Source: a bacterium
Lineage (GTDB): Bacteria; Patescibacteriota; JAUYIX01
DNA length: 23,998 bases
NCBI GenBank assembly: GCA_030688115.1
Contig: JAUYIX010000022.1
Coordinates: 1 to 23,998, forward strand
Reading direction: 5' to 3'
The notes beneath the pieces were generated by a model, which was not told where the DNA came from, did no database searches, and was given only the letters and a program-made list of their open reading frames with translations. Positions 1 through 6,906 of the stretch are shown here, in pieces. The position numbers and the translations under genes are program-made. How positions within the stretch are numbered: position 1 is the stretch's first letter; every line of letters begins with the position of its first letter.

Positions 1-1
1 A

Positions 2-1660
2 CCGGCCACCCAAAAATACGCGCTTCCCCATCAATACTGCAACGGCACGATCACGCTTGTCCACAATGGCATCATCGAGAACGTTCAGGAGCTGCGTGAG
101 TATTTGGCAGCGCAAGGATCGTGTCCGCTGACCGACCATTATGTCTCTGACACGGACTCAGAAGTTGTCGCTCATTTGATCGGGCACTTCAAAAAATCGT
201 TCCCTTTTAGGGAGGCGGTGGAGCAAGCGCTCAAACGTCTGCGTGGTTCGTACGCTTTTTTAATAATCGACAAAGCAACCCCTGACACGCTAATTGCCGT
301 GCGCTTGGGCAGTCCGTTGCTCCTAGGTGTACGCAGCGCACATGCCACGCAGCATGACATCGCTATCGTGTCCTCGGCAGAACCACTCGCTAACCATGGC
401 TACTCACAGGTGCGCGCATTAGAGGACGGCGACCTGGTTGAGATCAAAGCCGGTCGCTACCCCGAGTCGGTGCGGTTCTACCAACAGGGGCTGCCGCAAG
501 CGACACCCGGGCTCGATCGGTTGGATGTAAAAGCGGCCTATGCCGATAAAGGTCAGAGCGCAACTTTTTTGGAAAAAGAGATTCGCGAGCAGCCCGAGGT
601 TGCCGAGACCGTGATCCATAGTCACTACACCGAGACGGAGGCACGCCTGGGAGGGTTTGCGGCTTGGACGTCGGACGAACTCAAAAAAATACAGCGCGTC
701 TGGCTGATTGCAGAGGGTACCTCTTTGCGTGCTGCTGAGGTGGGGGCCGAGTGGTTTAGACGTTACGCAAAGCTAGACGCCACCACACAGCTGGCCTCCG
801 AGTTTGCGCTTAATCCCGGGCGCTTGGATCCTCTGCACTCGCTCTATATTGTCTTGAGTCAATCCGGTGAGACCGCCGATGTGCGTGTCGCCGCAGAAGA
901 GATTGTGCGTCAAGGCGGCAAATTGTTTGGTCTTGTTAACGTCGTTGGTAGTTCGATTGCGCGACTGGTTGGTACCCATGGGGGCGGCATGTATACGCAT
1001 GCCGGGCCCGAGATTTCGGTCGCAAGTACAAAAGTTTTTACCGCACAACTATCGCAGCTCGCGGTGCTGACAATACTTTTTTCGCGCAATGTGCACGGTA
1101 CGATGTCGCCGCTCGAGGCGGAGCGTTGGATACAAGAGCATCGCAAAATCCCGCAATTGATCAAGCAAACCCTCTCGTGTTGGGATACGGTTGCCAGGGT
1201 CGCCCAAGAGTTACAGGGAGCAACACGGGGAGTCTTGTATATCGGCCGGGGGACCAGCCTTGCGCTGGCACGCGAGGGCGCCCTTAAGCTGCTCGAGCTC
1301 TCGTACCTTAACGCGGTGGCCTACTCGGCAGGTGAAATGAAACACGGCATGATCGCGCTCATTGATCCGGACTTTCCAACTATTGCGGTGGCGCCGGCGG
1401 ACGACTACTACAGCAAGACGGTCGGCAACGTGCATGAGATCAAGGCGCGCAACGGCAAAGTGTTTGCGATCGTCACGCAGGGAGATACCGAGCTTTTTAG
1501 GCTGGCGGATAAGGTTATCGAAATCCCAAAAACGCACGAGGCATTTTATCCGATTCTGGCTGCGATACCTCTGCAAATTTTGGCTCATGAGGCCGCAAGG
1601 TTGCGCGGTTGTGCGATTGATAAGCCGCGTAACCTTGCCAAGAGCGTGACGGTGCAGTAG
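2..1660 (+). CDS. glmS: Glutamine-fructose-6-phosphate aminotransferase (isomerizing), 5' truncated by the window edge
   Basis: GlmS makes glucosamine-6-phosphate from fructose-6-phosphate and glutamine, the entry step to UDP-GlcNAc and peptidoglycan. The frame is open from base 2, and the codons before the TTG at 104 encode the glutaminase-domain signature HNGIIENVQELREYL, so the TTG is not the start. About 60 residues, including the catalytic N-terminal Cys, lie outside the window. Two SIS sugar-phosphate isomerase domains follow: the first carries AEGTSLRAAEVGAEW and SQSGETADV, the second GRGTSLALAREGALKLLELSY and SAGEMKHG. The C-terminus KPRNLAKSVTVQ is the classic GlmS ending that contains the active-site Lys. 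The 552 residues present fit the usual total of about 610. Stop is TAG. Confidence 0.97.
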   Translation, partial: PATQKYALPHQYCNGTITLVHNGIIENVQELREYLAAQGSCPLTDHYVSDTDSEVVAHLIGHFKKSFPFREAVEQALKRLRGSYAFLIIDKATPDTLIAVRLGSPLLLGVRSAHATQHDIAIVSSAEPLANHGYSQVRALEDGDLVEIKAGRYPESVRFYQQGLPQATPGLDRLDVKAAYADKGQSATFLEKEIREQPEVAETVIHSHYTETEARLGGFAAWTSDELKKIQRVWLIAEGTSLRAAEVGAEWFRRYAKLDATTQLASEFALNPGRLDPLHSLYIVLSQSGETADVRVAAEEIVRQGGKLFGLVNVVGSSIARLVGTHGGGMYTHAGPEISVASTKVFTAQLSQLAVLTILFSRNVHGTMSPLEAERWIQEHRKIPQLIKQTLSCWDTVARVAQELQGATRGVLYIGRGTSLALAREGALKLLELSYLNAVAYSAGEMKHGMIALIDPDFPTIAVAPADDYYSKTVGNVHEIKARNGKVFAIVTQGDTELFRLADKVIEIPKTHEAFYPILAAIPLQILAHEAARLRGCAIDKPRNLAKSVTVQ

Positions 1661-1686
1661 CGGCCCCAGCGGCACCGGCGTCGTGG

Positions 1687-1692
1687 TATAAT
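1687..1692 (+). promoter_or_regulatory. Extended -10 promoter, leaderless start of the next gene
   Basis: TGG followed by TATAAT (TGn at 1684-1686) is a consensus extended -10. Only six bases (TTTTGC) separate it from the GTG start at 1699, so transcription should begin at or next to the start codon. No convincing -35 or Shine-Dalgarno sequence is visible. Confidence 0.7.
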
Positions 1693-1698
1693 TTTTGC

Positions 1699-2532
1699 GT
1701 GGCTCAAAGGACTCTCAAGGAGATACTTATTTTGTTGATCCTACTACTCGTTTTGGAGGGGGTTTTGATTTGGCGTTTTCCTAACGCGGGTACTTACCCT
1801 TTTGTTGAGGTAGAACAGCCACCGACGACAGCACCGCTGCAAGATGTTGTACCTGATGATGTTACCGGTGATGTTAATGGTCCTCCGGCAACAACGCAAG
1901 ACGGTGAGCTTAAAAATGCCGTGCGTGTGTTTGATGTGGTGAGCAGTATTGCGGTCCCGGGCGGGGCGGGCTCTGATGCTTATCGCGAGACGCAGCAGCT
2001 GATTGCTCAAAAATCAGCGACGGGCTGGGATATAACACTGACCACAAGCAACACAAAATCCGCCGATGAGGTTAATCGTGCGACTATGCTACTGGAGTCG
2101 GACGGGTCATATTATCTGACGGGTTTTACGGCTAGCGATGCCGCCGGATCGTTTAGCTGCTCGGGAAAAATGCCCGGGTATCTTGCGGTTGGTAAAAATA
2201 GCGACACGGCCAGCATGTCCTGTGCCTTTGAGGGACAGGGGAGCGTCTCACCCGCGATTGATTTTAGCGGTACGGCGCAGGCTAGTGCCCCGGTCGCAAC
2301 TCAGTTCAATGGTAAAACCTATCAAGCGCGCACGCTCACGATCAACGGCGCTTTTACGCAAGGCGGGTCCGTTACGCAAGCACTGCAATTTGTCGCGGCA
2401 CCCGGTATCGGTGAGCTCTCATATCAAGGCAGTCTGGGCGATCTCGTTTTTGGTCAACTCCTCGGAGTAGTGGCAGGGGAGGCTACCGGAACACTGGTCT
2501 CCATGGATAACGACCGGTTCTTTTTACCTTAG
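1699..2532 (+). CDS. Hypothetical membrane-anchored extracytoplasmic protein
   Basis: I do not recognise a family. The 277-aa product begins with a short charged stretch (MAQRTLKE) and one strong hydrophobic segment at about residues 8-24, followed by a Thr/Pro-rich linker (about 37-65) and then a Ser/Thr/Gly-rich domain of alternating polar and hydrophobic residues that suggests beta structure. The membrane segment lacks a clear cleavage site, so a signal anchor with the bulk outside the membrane is most likely. Two Cys about 20 residues apart (FSCSG and MSCAF) could form a disulfide. The GTG start is chosen because TATAAT lies six bases upstream. It follows glmS by 38 bp but appears to have its own promoter. 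Function unknown. Confidence 0.75.
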   Translation: MAQRTLKEILILLILLLVLEGVLIWRFPNAGTYPFVEVEQPPTTAPLQDVVPDDVTGDVNGPPATTQDGELKNAVRVFDVVSSIAVPGGAGSDAYRETQQLIAQKSATGWDITLTTSNTKSADEVNRATMLLESDGSYYLTGFTASDAAGSFSCSGKMPGYLAVGKNSDTASMSCAFEGQGSVSPAIDFSGTAQASAPVATQFNGKTYQARTLTINGAFTQGGSVTQALQFVAAPGIGELSYQGSLGDLVFGQLLGVVAGEATGTLVSMDNDRFFLP

Positions 2533-2551
2533 GCGGCAAACGCTATATTGC

Positions 2552-2626
2552 TGGTACGCCCGGCAGGGATCGAACCTACATCGGAGGGTTAGAAACCCTC
2601 TGCTCTATCCATTGAGCTACGGGCGC
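2552..2626 (-). tRNA. tRNA-Arg (anticodon UCU)
   Basis: The minus strand folds into a full cloverleaf. The acceptor is GCGCCCG/CGGGCGT with a G-U first pair, followed by A and an encoded CCA (2552-2555). The anticodon stem is GAGGG/CCCTC with loop TTTCTAA, giving UCU (codon AGA). The T arm carries GGTTCGATCC. A TACAAT -10 box at 2644-2639 lies about 12 bases upstream of the 5' end. Confidence 0.95.
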
Positions 2627-2638
2627 TCAGGCGGGTCT

Positions 2639-2644
2639 ATTGTA
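2639..2644 (-). promoter_or_regulatory. Probable -10 box for tRNA-Arg(UCU)
   Basis: TACAAT on the minus strand, 12 bases upstream of the mature tRNA 5' end. The -35 is weak. It is arranged back to back with the promoter of the glycosyltransferase gene. Confidence 0.5.
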
Positions 2645-2697
2645 CGCTATAACCAGCCGGTTTTACTACGCGGATTTTGTGGTTTAGTCAATGCGAC

Positions 2698-2725
2698 TTG
2701 ATAATCGCAGATTGCGCGATAGTAT
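2698..2725 (+). promoter_or_regulatory. Promoter of the glycosyltransferase gene (leaderless)
   Basis: TTGATA (2698-2703), a 16-bp spacer and TAGTAT (2720-2725). The ATG at 2732 begins six bases after the -10 box, so the predicted transcript has essentially no 5' leader and no room for a Shine-Dalgarno sequence. Confidence 0.65.
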
Positions 2726-2731
2726 GCGGGC

Positions 2732-3631
2732 ATGAGTCCACGGTTTACCGTAATTATCCCAACGTATGATCATGGCGAGACGCTCTATTACTCGGTGCGT
2801 AGCGTTGTTGAGCAGCAAATACCTGATTTTGAGTTGTTCATTATTGGCGATGGGGCGACGCCCGAGACCGGTCGTGTTGCTCGGGAACTTGCCGCGCTTG
2901 ACCGGCGCATCTCGTTTATCGAGTACCCCAAACATCATCGGCGCGGTGAGCCGTATCGTCATGAGATTTTAACCAAACGCGCGCGCGGATCATTTGTCTG
3001 CTATCTCTGCGATGATGATCTATGGCTGCCTAACCACCTCGAGTACATGGAGCAGCTTTTACAAAAAGCTGACTTTGCTCATCCGGTGGCGTCTTTTGTA
3101 GATGCTTACGGCCAGGTTCAGGTTAGGCCGTTTACTCTGCAAGAGCCTTTTTATCGTGAGATGATGTTGCAAGGGGAGAACAGAATCGGCTTGAGCTCCA
3201 TGGCACACACCCTGGATTTTTATAAACGTCTACCGCATGGCTGGCGGACCACACCGCCGGGGCAGCTGACTGATTTATATATGTACCAGCAATTTTTATC
3301 GTACCCGGGAGTTGTTGCGGCGAGCGGAAAAAAACTAACGCTCTTAAATTTTCCAGATGGGTTACGCATGCACTTGTCGCGCGAGCAAAAGTTGGCAGAA
3401 CTCAAGCTATGGTTTAGCAAAATCCATGACTCGGGTTTTGAGCGCGAGCTCAACGAGCGATTGTTTACCGCGGCCTATCAAAAAGCCATTGATCTGGAGC
3501 GAACCCTTACACCAAAATTACTTGATGTCATTTGGCAGCGCGATCAGGAGATCAAGTCCGCGCATGCCTATAAAAATCACGCTGAGTCTTTGGAACGAGC
3601 GATTAAACAGACGCCGGCACAATCGACTTAG
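2732..3631 (+). CDS. Family 2 glycosyltransferase
   Basis: The 299-aa product has a GT-A type domain at its N-terminus. FTVIIPTYDHGETLYYSVRSV (residues 5-25) is the nucleotide-sugar binding strand and helix of GT2 enzymes, FIIGDGA (36-42) carries the second conserved Asp, and YLCDDDLW (91-98) contains the metal-binding DXD-like motif. The C-terminal third (about 215-299) is charged and helical and not diagnostic. There is no membrane segment, so a cytosolic or peripheral enzyme is likely. The donor and acceptor sugars cannot be read from the sequence, but the neighbouring RmlC-like epimerase suggests surface glycan synthesis. The last 29 bp overlap the 3' end of that convergent gene. Confidence 0.88.
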   Translation: MSPRFTVIIPTYDHGETLYYSVRSVVEQQIPDFELFIIGDGATPETGRVARELAALDRRISFIEYPKHHRRGEPYRHEILTKRARGSFVCYLCDDDLWLPNHLEYMEQLLQKADFAHPVASFVDAYGQVQVRPFTLQEPFYREMMLQGENRIGLSSMAHTLDFYKRLPHGWRTTPPGQLTDLYMYQQFLSYPGVVAASGKKLTLLNFPDGLRMHLSREQKLAELKLWFSKIHDSGFERELNERLFTAAYQKAIDLERTLTPKLLDVIWQRDQEIKSAHAYKNHAESLERAIKQTPAQST

Positions 3632-4211
3632 GTTGTTTGCGTGATGCCGGTTGCCAGTTGGGGATTAATGATTTGACCTGGGAGAGTTTACCGGCGGTAC
3701 GATCTCGGTCACTCATAGTTAGCCGGCTGGTATCCGTGACGGGCCAACTAAACCCAAGAGCCGGGTCATTATAGTGGCAGTCAAACTCGTCACCCCGCGC
3801 ATAGTAGGCGGTTTGTCCGACGAGCATGAGACTCTCTGTCTTTGAGTAAATACTGTGAACGACGCCGGCGGGGATGTAAATCATTTGCAGTTTGTCAGCG
3901 GATAAGTTAAGCATGGCTGACTTGCCGTGCGTGGGAGAGCCGGGGCGCGCATCATGGATACCAAACACCGCTTGACCGGAGGCGATAATGACATGCTCAT
4001 TGCGCCGGAGATGAAAATGCGCCCCGCGCATGACTCCCGCTTTATTGCGCGTGTAGTTAATTTGAATTACATGCTCGTCAAACCATTCCGTGCGGTAGAG
4101 CTCAGCCAGATCTCCTCGCTCATCAATAAAAGTATGTAGATCAACGATATATGTCCCGTCGAGCAGTTCTCGGCAGGGGGCGCCGGTGTTGGTTCCTTCC
4201 GGGAGATTCAT
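3603..4211 (-). CDS. RmlC-like sugar 3,5-epimerase (cupin)
   Basis: The 202-aa product resembles dTDP-4-dehydrorhamnose 3,5-epimerase, which inverts C3 and C5 of dTDP-4-keto-6-deoxyglucose on the way to dTDP-rhamnose. Family features in order: FIDERGDLAELYR (28-40), RGAHFHLRR (62-70) with the metal or catalytic His pair, VFGIHDARPGSPTHGK (82-97), YIPAGVVHSI (112-121), and YYARGDEFDCHYNDPALGFSWPV near 136-158 with the conserved Tyr. A related cupin acting on another deoxysugar (FdtA/QdtA group) is possible. A longer frame reaches a TTG at 4268, but the ATG at 4211 is preferred because TATGCT (4225-4220) lies eight bases upstream. The 3' end overlaps the convergent glycosyltransferase by 29 bp. 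Confidence 0.85.
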   Translation of the reverse strand: MNLPEGTNTGAPCRELLDGTYIVDLHTFIDERGDLAELYRTEWFDEHVIQINYTRNKAGVMRGAHFHLRRNEHVIIASGQAVFGIHDARPGSPTHGKSAMLNLSADKLQMIYIPAGVVHSIYSKTESLMLVGQTAYYARGDEFDCHYNDPALGFSWPVTDTSRLTMSDRDRTAGKLSQVKSLIPNWQPASRKQPKSIVPASV

Positions 4212-4219
4212 AGAGGTGC

Positions 4220-4225
4220 AGCATA
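4220..4225 (-). promoter_or_regulatory. -10 box of the RmlC-like gene (leaderless start)
   Basis: TATGCT on the minus strand ends eight bases before the ATG at 4211. No Shine-Dalgarno sequence is present. The -35 is not clear. Confidence 0.5.
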
Positions 4226-4259
4226 GCTCATAATGGTCCGCAGGCACAGTCGGCGCTGG

Positions 4260-4276
4260 CCGCCGCAAAGCGGCGG
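4260..4276. repeat. Perfect GC-rich hairpin at the left edge of the AT-rich island
   Basis: CCGCCGC-AAA-GCGGCGG forms a 7-bp perfect stem with a 3-base loop. It has no T-run, so a classical terminator is unlikely. It is the first of three inverted repeats packed into 4260-4445. Confidence 0.6.
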
Positions 4277-4284
4277 TCTACCTC

Positions 4285-4363
4285 GCAGAAAACTTTCTTT
4301 GCGATTTGATTTTGTGCGCGCCACTAAAAAATTCTTCTAAAAGGGAAAAGAAAGTTTTTCTGC
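4285..4363. repeat. 16/17-bp inverted repeat
   Basis: GCAGAAAACTTTCTTT (4285-4300) is complementary to AAAGAAAGTTTTTCTGC (4347-4363) except for one bulged base, with a 46-bp spacer that contains no gene. It could be a boundary of a mobile segment or a long-loop RNA hairpin. Confidence 0.55.
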
Positions 4364-4400
4364 TCGGCTTCGCGCTACGCGCCGGCGGCGGGTTTCGCCC

Positions 4401-4445
4401 GGACGGCTTGGCATTTCTCCCCAACCACCTCTTGCCGAGCCGTCC
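4401..4445 (-). terminator. Inverted repeat downstream of maf, possible transcription end
   Basis: GGACGGCTTGGC (4401-4412) pairs with GCCGAGCCGTCC (4434-4445) over 12 bp with one wobble and a 21-nt loop. It lies directly after the Maf stop on the minus strand. There is no adjacent T-run, so it may be a repeat element instead. Confidence 0.4.
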
Positions 4446-4449
4446 TCGC

Positions 4450-4989
4450 TCAAAAAGTTTTCGGCGGCCATTGAACTTCTTTGATAAGTCGTTCCGTCAA
4501 TTCTTTCGGCAAGCCGATAATACTATCAATCGCTCCCTCAATATTAACAATGTAATTCTTTAGTCTCGGGTCCTCAACCGAAAATCCCCCGGCGCGAGTG
4601 AAAATATCACCCTCTTTGATAATCTCATCAATCACACTTTCGGGAATTTCTTTGAAGACAACTTTTGCAATATCAACGCCCTCGCGCCGTTCTTTAGTTG
4701 CCGTATTTACGGCGACTACTGCGGTCACAGTTTGAGGCGGGTGCGTTGCGTAACCCCGCAAAAACTCTCTTGCTTCATCTTCATTCTCCGGTTTCTCTAA
4801 AATATTTTTGTCCAACGCTACAACTTGGTCAGACGTAATCAATATTGCTGGCTCTAAAATATTAGGAAGCAATGCGTCAGCTTTTGCGTTTGCGAGGACA
4901 AGAGTGAGTTTTTGCGGGTCATCAAATCGGATAGCTTTTTCGTCTATATTTGCACTCATGGTCTCAAACTGAAAGCCCATGCTTTCCAT
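4450..4989 (-). CDS. Maf-like nucleotide pyrophosphatase
   Basis: Maf/YhdE proteins hydrolyse non-canonical or excess nucleoside triphosphates to monophosphates in the cytosol. Family features: FETMSANIDEKAI (8-20), LANAKADAL (32-40), ILITSDQVVALD (49-60) with the catalytic Asp, ILEKPENEDEAREFLRGY (63-80), GGFSVEDP and GAIDSIIGLP near the C-terminus. The 179 aa from the first ATG lack the essential N-terminal strand. That strand (KIILGSQSKGR) is encoded in the same frame just upstream of 4989 and is preceded by an ATA at 5034 that overlaps the methyltransferase TAA in the arrangement ATAA. The real protein is probably 194 aa with an AUA start, or the gene has lost its ATG. It is AT-rich, last gene of a three-gene operon, and probably acquired. 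Confidence 0.82.
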   Translation of the reverse strand: MESMGFQFETMSANIDEKAIRFDDPQKLTLVLANAKADALLPNILEPAILITSDQVVALDKNILEKPENEDEAREFLRGYATHPPQTVTAVVAVNTATKERREGVDIAKVVFKEIPESVIDEIIKEGDIFTRAGGFSVEDPRLKNYIVNIEGAIDSIIGLPKELTERLIKEVQWPPKTF

Positions 4990-5030
4990 GACACTACTCC
5001 TGCCTTTTGATTGTGAACCAAGAATTATTT

Positions 5031-5753
5031 TTATAGCTTTTGTGTTGTTAAAAAGAAATGTTGGAATGGAAAATAATATCCATAATTGTTCTTGTAATTT
5101 TGTTTCAAAATTTTTTCCAATTTCCCACTCTGCTTCAAAAATTCCTTTTTCTTCTCCGGCTTGCCATCACTGGCAACGAAAGAAAGAGCTTGTACTATAT
5201 CATCAAGATTTTCGGTATTTACTCTCGTAATCACTTTCCGCATTTTAACATCTCCGAGTGAAGCAAGAAGTTCAACAATTTGGTTAAATCCGACACGATT
5301 TTGATCTTCGTGATTTTCTCCTAGCCCCTTCATCAGTTTTGTCCAATCGTCCTCTTGCCCTCGATAAGTAATGATAAGGAAAACACCACCCGGCTTCACT
5401 AACTCCCACGCTTTTCTGATAAACGGCACAATCAAATCCTTTTGATAAGACATTGAATGAGACGACAGCGCCATGTCAAATGAACCGGAAATCTCAAATG
5501 GGAATTTCCCTTCTATAACTTCGAGTCCCGCTCCGCGCAATTTCGCTACAAACTTTTCTTTCGGCTCAACTGCAAGATAACTTCCAACTTTTTTCGAAAG
5601 AGGAATGCTTAATAAACCATTACCCGCTCCAATATCCAATAATGATTTTGTATTATACTTCTCAATCTCTTTAGAAACTTCATTCAACAAAATCTCTTTC
5701 TCGTCTGTATGGGAAAGAAATTTTTCAAAATCATTTTTGTAAATATCTTCCAT
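5031..5753 (-). CDS. Class I SAM-dependent methyltransferase
   Basis: The 240-aa product carries the SAM-binding motif I LLDIGAGNGLLS (about 38-49), an acidic motif II at the next strand (YLAVEP), and FDMALSSHSMSY and VKPGGVFLIITY as motifs IV to VI of a Rossmann-fold methyltransferase. The C-terminal third is Lys-rich and helical. The substrate cannot be predicted. A longer frame reaches 5798, but the ATG at 5753 is four bases after the stop of the DUF5680 gene and gives a normal N-terminus (MEDIYKNDFEKFL), so I use it. Low GC and Lys/Asn-rich composition set it apart from the rest of the window. Its TAA overlaps the likely start of maf, consistent with translational coupling. Confidence 0.87.
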   Translation of the reverse strand: MEDIYKNDFEKFLSHTDEKEILLNEVSKEIEKYNTKSLLDIGAGNGLLSIPLSKKVGSYLAVEPKEKFVAKLRGAGLEVIEGKFPFEISGSFDMALSSHSMSYQKDLIVPFIRKAWELVKPGGVFLIITYRGQEDDWTKLMKGLGENHEDQNRVGFNQIVELLASLGDVKMRKVITRVNTENLDDIVQALSFVASDGKPEKKKEFLKQSGKLEKILKQNYKNNYGYYFPFQHFFLTTQKL

Positions 5754-5757
5754 AACT

Positions 5758-6246
5758 TTAGCGGATGAATCCGCCGTGCACAAAACAGCGATATACAACT
5801 TTACCGTGGAAAGAAATTTCCTCTTTGCCAGAAAAATTTTCTAAATCACCATTAGCGATAAAAGTATATGTTTTGTTATCGGCGGAAAAGTTACTTGGCC
5901 CACGAACCGGAATTGTATCGTCGTATTCTTGCATGAGTGCCATCCGAAGGAAATCGTATACATCTTTCTCGCTAACATTTTTGTCAAGTATAAATCCAAA
6001 GTAATTCTCGCCCCAAACTGGCTTTTGATTTTTATATACGATTTCCCCGCCAATAAAATCGCGCCCACCAAAATATGTATCGTAGTAAATCAGGTCGCCT
6101 TTCTCAAAATGATAACCTTTTGACTTCAAACGCGATGGCGCGACTTTCGGAGCGTCTTTGTTGGCATAAGTATTTTTATTGGCTTCATGTAAAAAATCAG
6201 CCAACTCTTTTGTGTATATAGGATTATTCACAAATTCTTTTAGCAC
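5758..6246 (-). CDS. DUF5680 domain protein
   Basis: The 162-aa product matches the pattern of DUF5680 from memory: an N-terminal FLHEANKNTYA (18-28), SRLKSKGYHFEKGDLIYYDTYFGG (about 39-62), FIGGEIVYKNQKPVWGENYFG, FLRMAL, VRGPSNFSADNKTYTFIANGD, and a C-terminal GKVVYRCFVHGGFIR. The biochemical role of this domain is unknown. It often occurs in bacterial and archaeal proteins fused to a helix-turn-helix, which is absent here. The start is GTG at 6246 with an AGGA Shine-Dalgarno sequence a few bases upstream. It is first in the AT-rich operon with the methyltransferase and maf. Confidence 0.8.
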   Translation of the reverse strand: MLKEFVNNPIYTKELADFLHEANKNTYANKDAPKVAPSRLKSKGYHFEKGDLIYYDTYFGGRDFIGGEIVYKNQKPVWGENYFGFILDKNVSEKDVYDFLRMALMQEYDDTIPVRGPSNFSADNKTYTFIANGDLENFSGKEEISFHGKVVYRCFVHGGFIR

Positions 6247-6365
6247 TTTTCCTGATTTATTTTAAGACATAGCCGCCAAAAATGTAGGAGGCGAAGCCGA
6301 ACCGCTGGCAATTTTATGTTTTTCTTTGACGGCGAATAAATCCAATAATACGCAAAGAGAATAAC

Positions 6366-6409
6366 CAGAATGAATTAAGAATAATAAATTATGAAAACAA
6401 TTGCAATTT
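6366..6409 (-). promoter_or_regulatory. Possible promoter of the DUF5680 operon
   Basis: On the minus strand, TTGCAA followed by a 17-bp AT-rich spacer and TATTCT lies about 130 bases upstream of the GTG. The whole stretch 6247-6410 is AT-rich and offers other -10 candidates, so this is tentative. No CDS is seen in it. Confidence 0.35.
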
Positions 6410-6410
6410 T

Positions 6411-6457
6411 ACAAAAAAGTTGGAGCCCCAAGCAGAATTGAATCCGACAAGGGGCCC
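6411..6457 (-). terminator. Rho-independent terminator after the 53-aa gene
   Basis: On the minus strand GGGCCCC (6457-6451) pairs with GGGGCTC (6429-6423), allowing one wobble, with a 21-nt loop. CAACTTTTTTG follows. It lies 17 bases after the stop of the small membrane-protein gene. Confidence 0.55.
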
Positions 6458-6473
6458 GATTGGGCGACGGCGG

Positions 6474-6635
6474 TCACCCACCGAAAAGCTGTAAATGGCT
6501 TCCGATAATTAGTAAAAGAGCGATACACTCGATGGTGATGTCGAGACCATTTCCGCCGTCCTCCGAATTCCGGAACATGAGCTTTCCTATCATGTTCCCT
6601 GAGATGATACCGGCACCCAGCATAGTGAGATCCAT
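6474..6635 (-). CDS. Small hydrophobic protein, 53 aa
   Basis: This short frame has an excellent Shine-Dalgarno sequence, GAGGAGG at 6646-6640, four bases before its ATG. The product MDLTMLGAGIISGNMIGKL... has a moderately hydrophobic N-terminus, a short polar charged middle (FRNSEDGGNG, about 21-30), and a strongly hydrophobic C-terminal segment IECIALLLIIG (about 35-45), suggesting one membrane span. It ends QLFGG. A terminator-like hairpin follows within 20 bases. I do not recognise a family. Its size is compatible with a membrane toxin, holin-like or regulatory peptide, but nothing decides between them. Confidence 0.6.
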   Translation of the reverse strand: MDLTMLGAGIISGNMIGKLMFRNSEDGGNGLDITIECIALLLIIGSHLQLFGG

Positions 6636-6677
6636 ACAACCTCCTCAAGGCACTGTGTTCTCTTCGGCACTATTACC

Positions 6678-6703
6678 GCGGAGATTATCAGCTTCTTGCG
6701 ATC
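6678..6703 (-). promoter_or_regulatory. Hairpin in the leader of the 53-aa gene
   Basis: TTATCAG and CTGATAA form a perfect 7-bp stem with a 12-nt loop about 50 bases upstream of the start. It could be an operator or an RNA control element. A plausible promoter further upstream on the minus strand is CTGACT, 17 bp, CATATT. Confidence 0.4.
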
Positions 6704-6755
6704 CTGATAACGATAGCAATATGGCACATCTGTGCTTAAAAGTCAGGCCCACGTC

Positions 6756-6782
6756 CCAAAAACCCCTATTCTGGGGCTTTTT
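6756..6782. terminator. Bidirectional rho-independent terminator
   Basis: AAAAA-CCCC-TATTCT-GGGG-C-TTTTT reads as a hairpin with a T-run on either strand. It lies between the 93-aa gene and the leader of the 53-aa gene. Confidence 0.65.
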
Positions 6783-6840
6783 ATGGATTGGTCACCAACA
6801 TAAATATGGTGCATATCCCAAATATATTTTCAAAATTTAA

Positions 6841-6878
6841 GAAAAAAGAAAGGCGCCGTACCCGAAGGTCGTGCGCCT
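6841..6878 (-). terminator. Rho-independent terminator of the 93-aa gene
   Basis: On the minus strand an 11-bp GC-rich stem with two bulged A residues (AGGCGC-CG-ACC against GGT-CG-GCGCCT) is closed by a TTCG tetraloop and followed by TTTCTTTTTTC. This is a textbook terminator, about 30 bases after the stop. Confidence 0.85.
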
Positions 6879-6906
6879 GATGGCCGGAAGAAGAGAAAGA
6901 AATATG

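Noticed and set aside
4306..4563. 85-aa plus-strand frame across the inverted repeats
   Set aside because: It overlaps the 3' end of maf in antisense, has no ribosome-binding site, and its product is a basic low-complexity sequence.
6421..6457. tRNA remnant or att site (TGGAGCCCC... resembles a reversed tRNA 3' end)
   Set aside because: The T-arm does not pair correctly. The segment makes a better terminator for the 53-aa gene, with a T-run on the minus strand.
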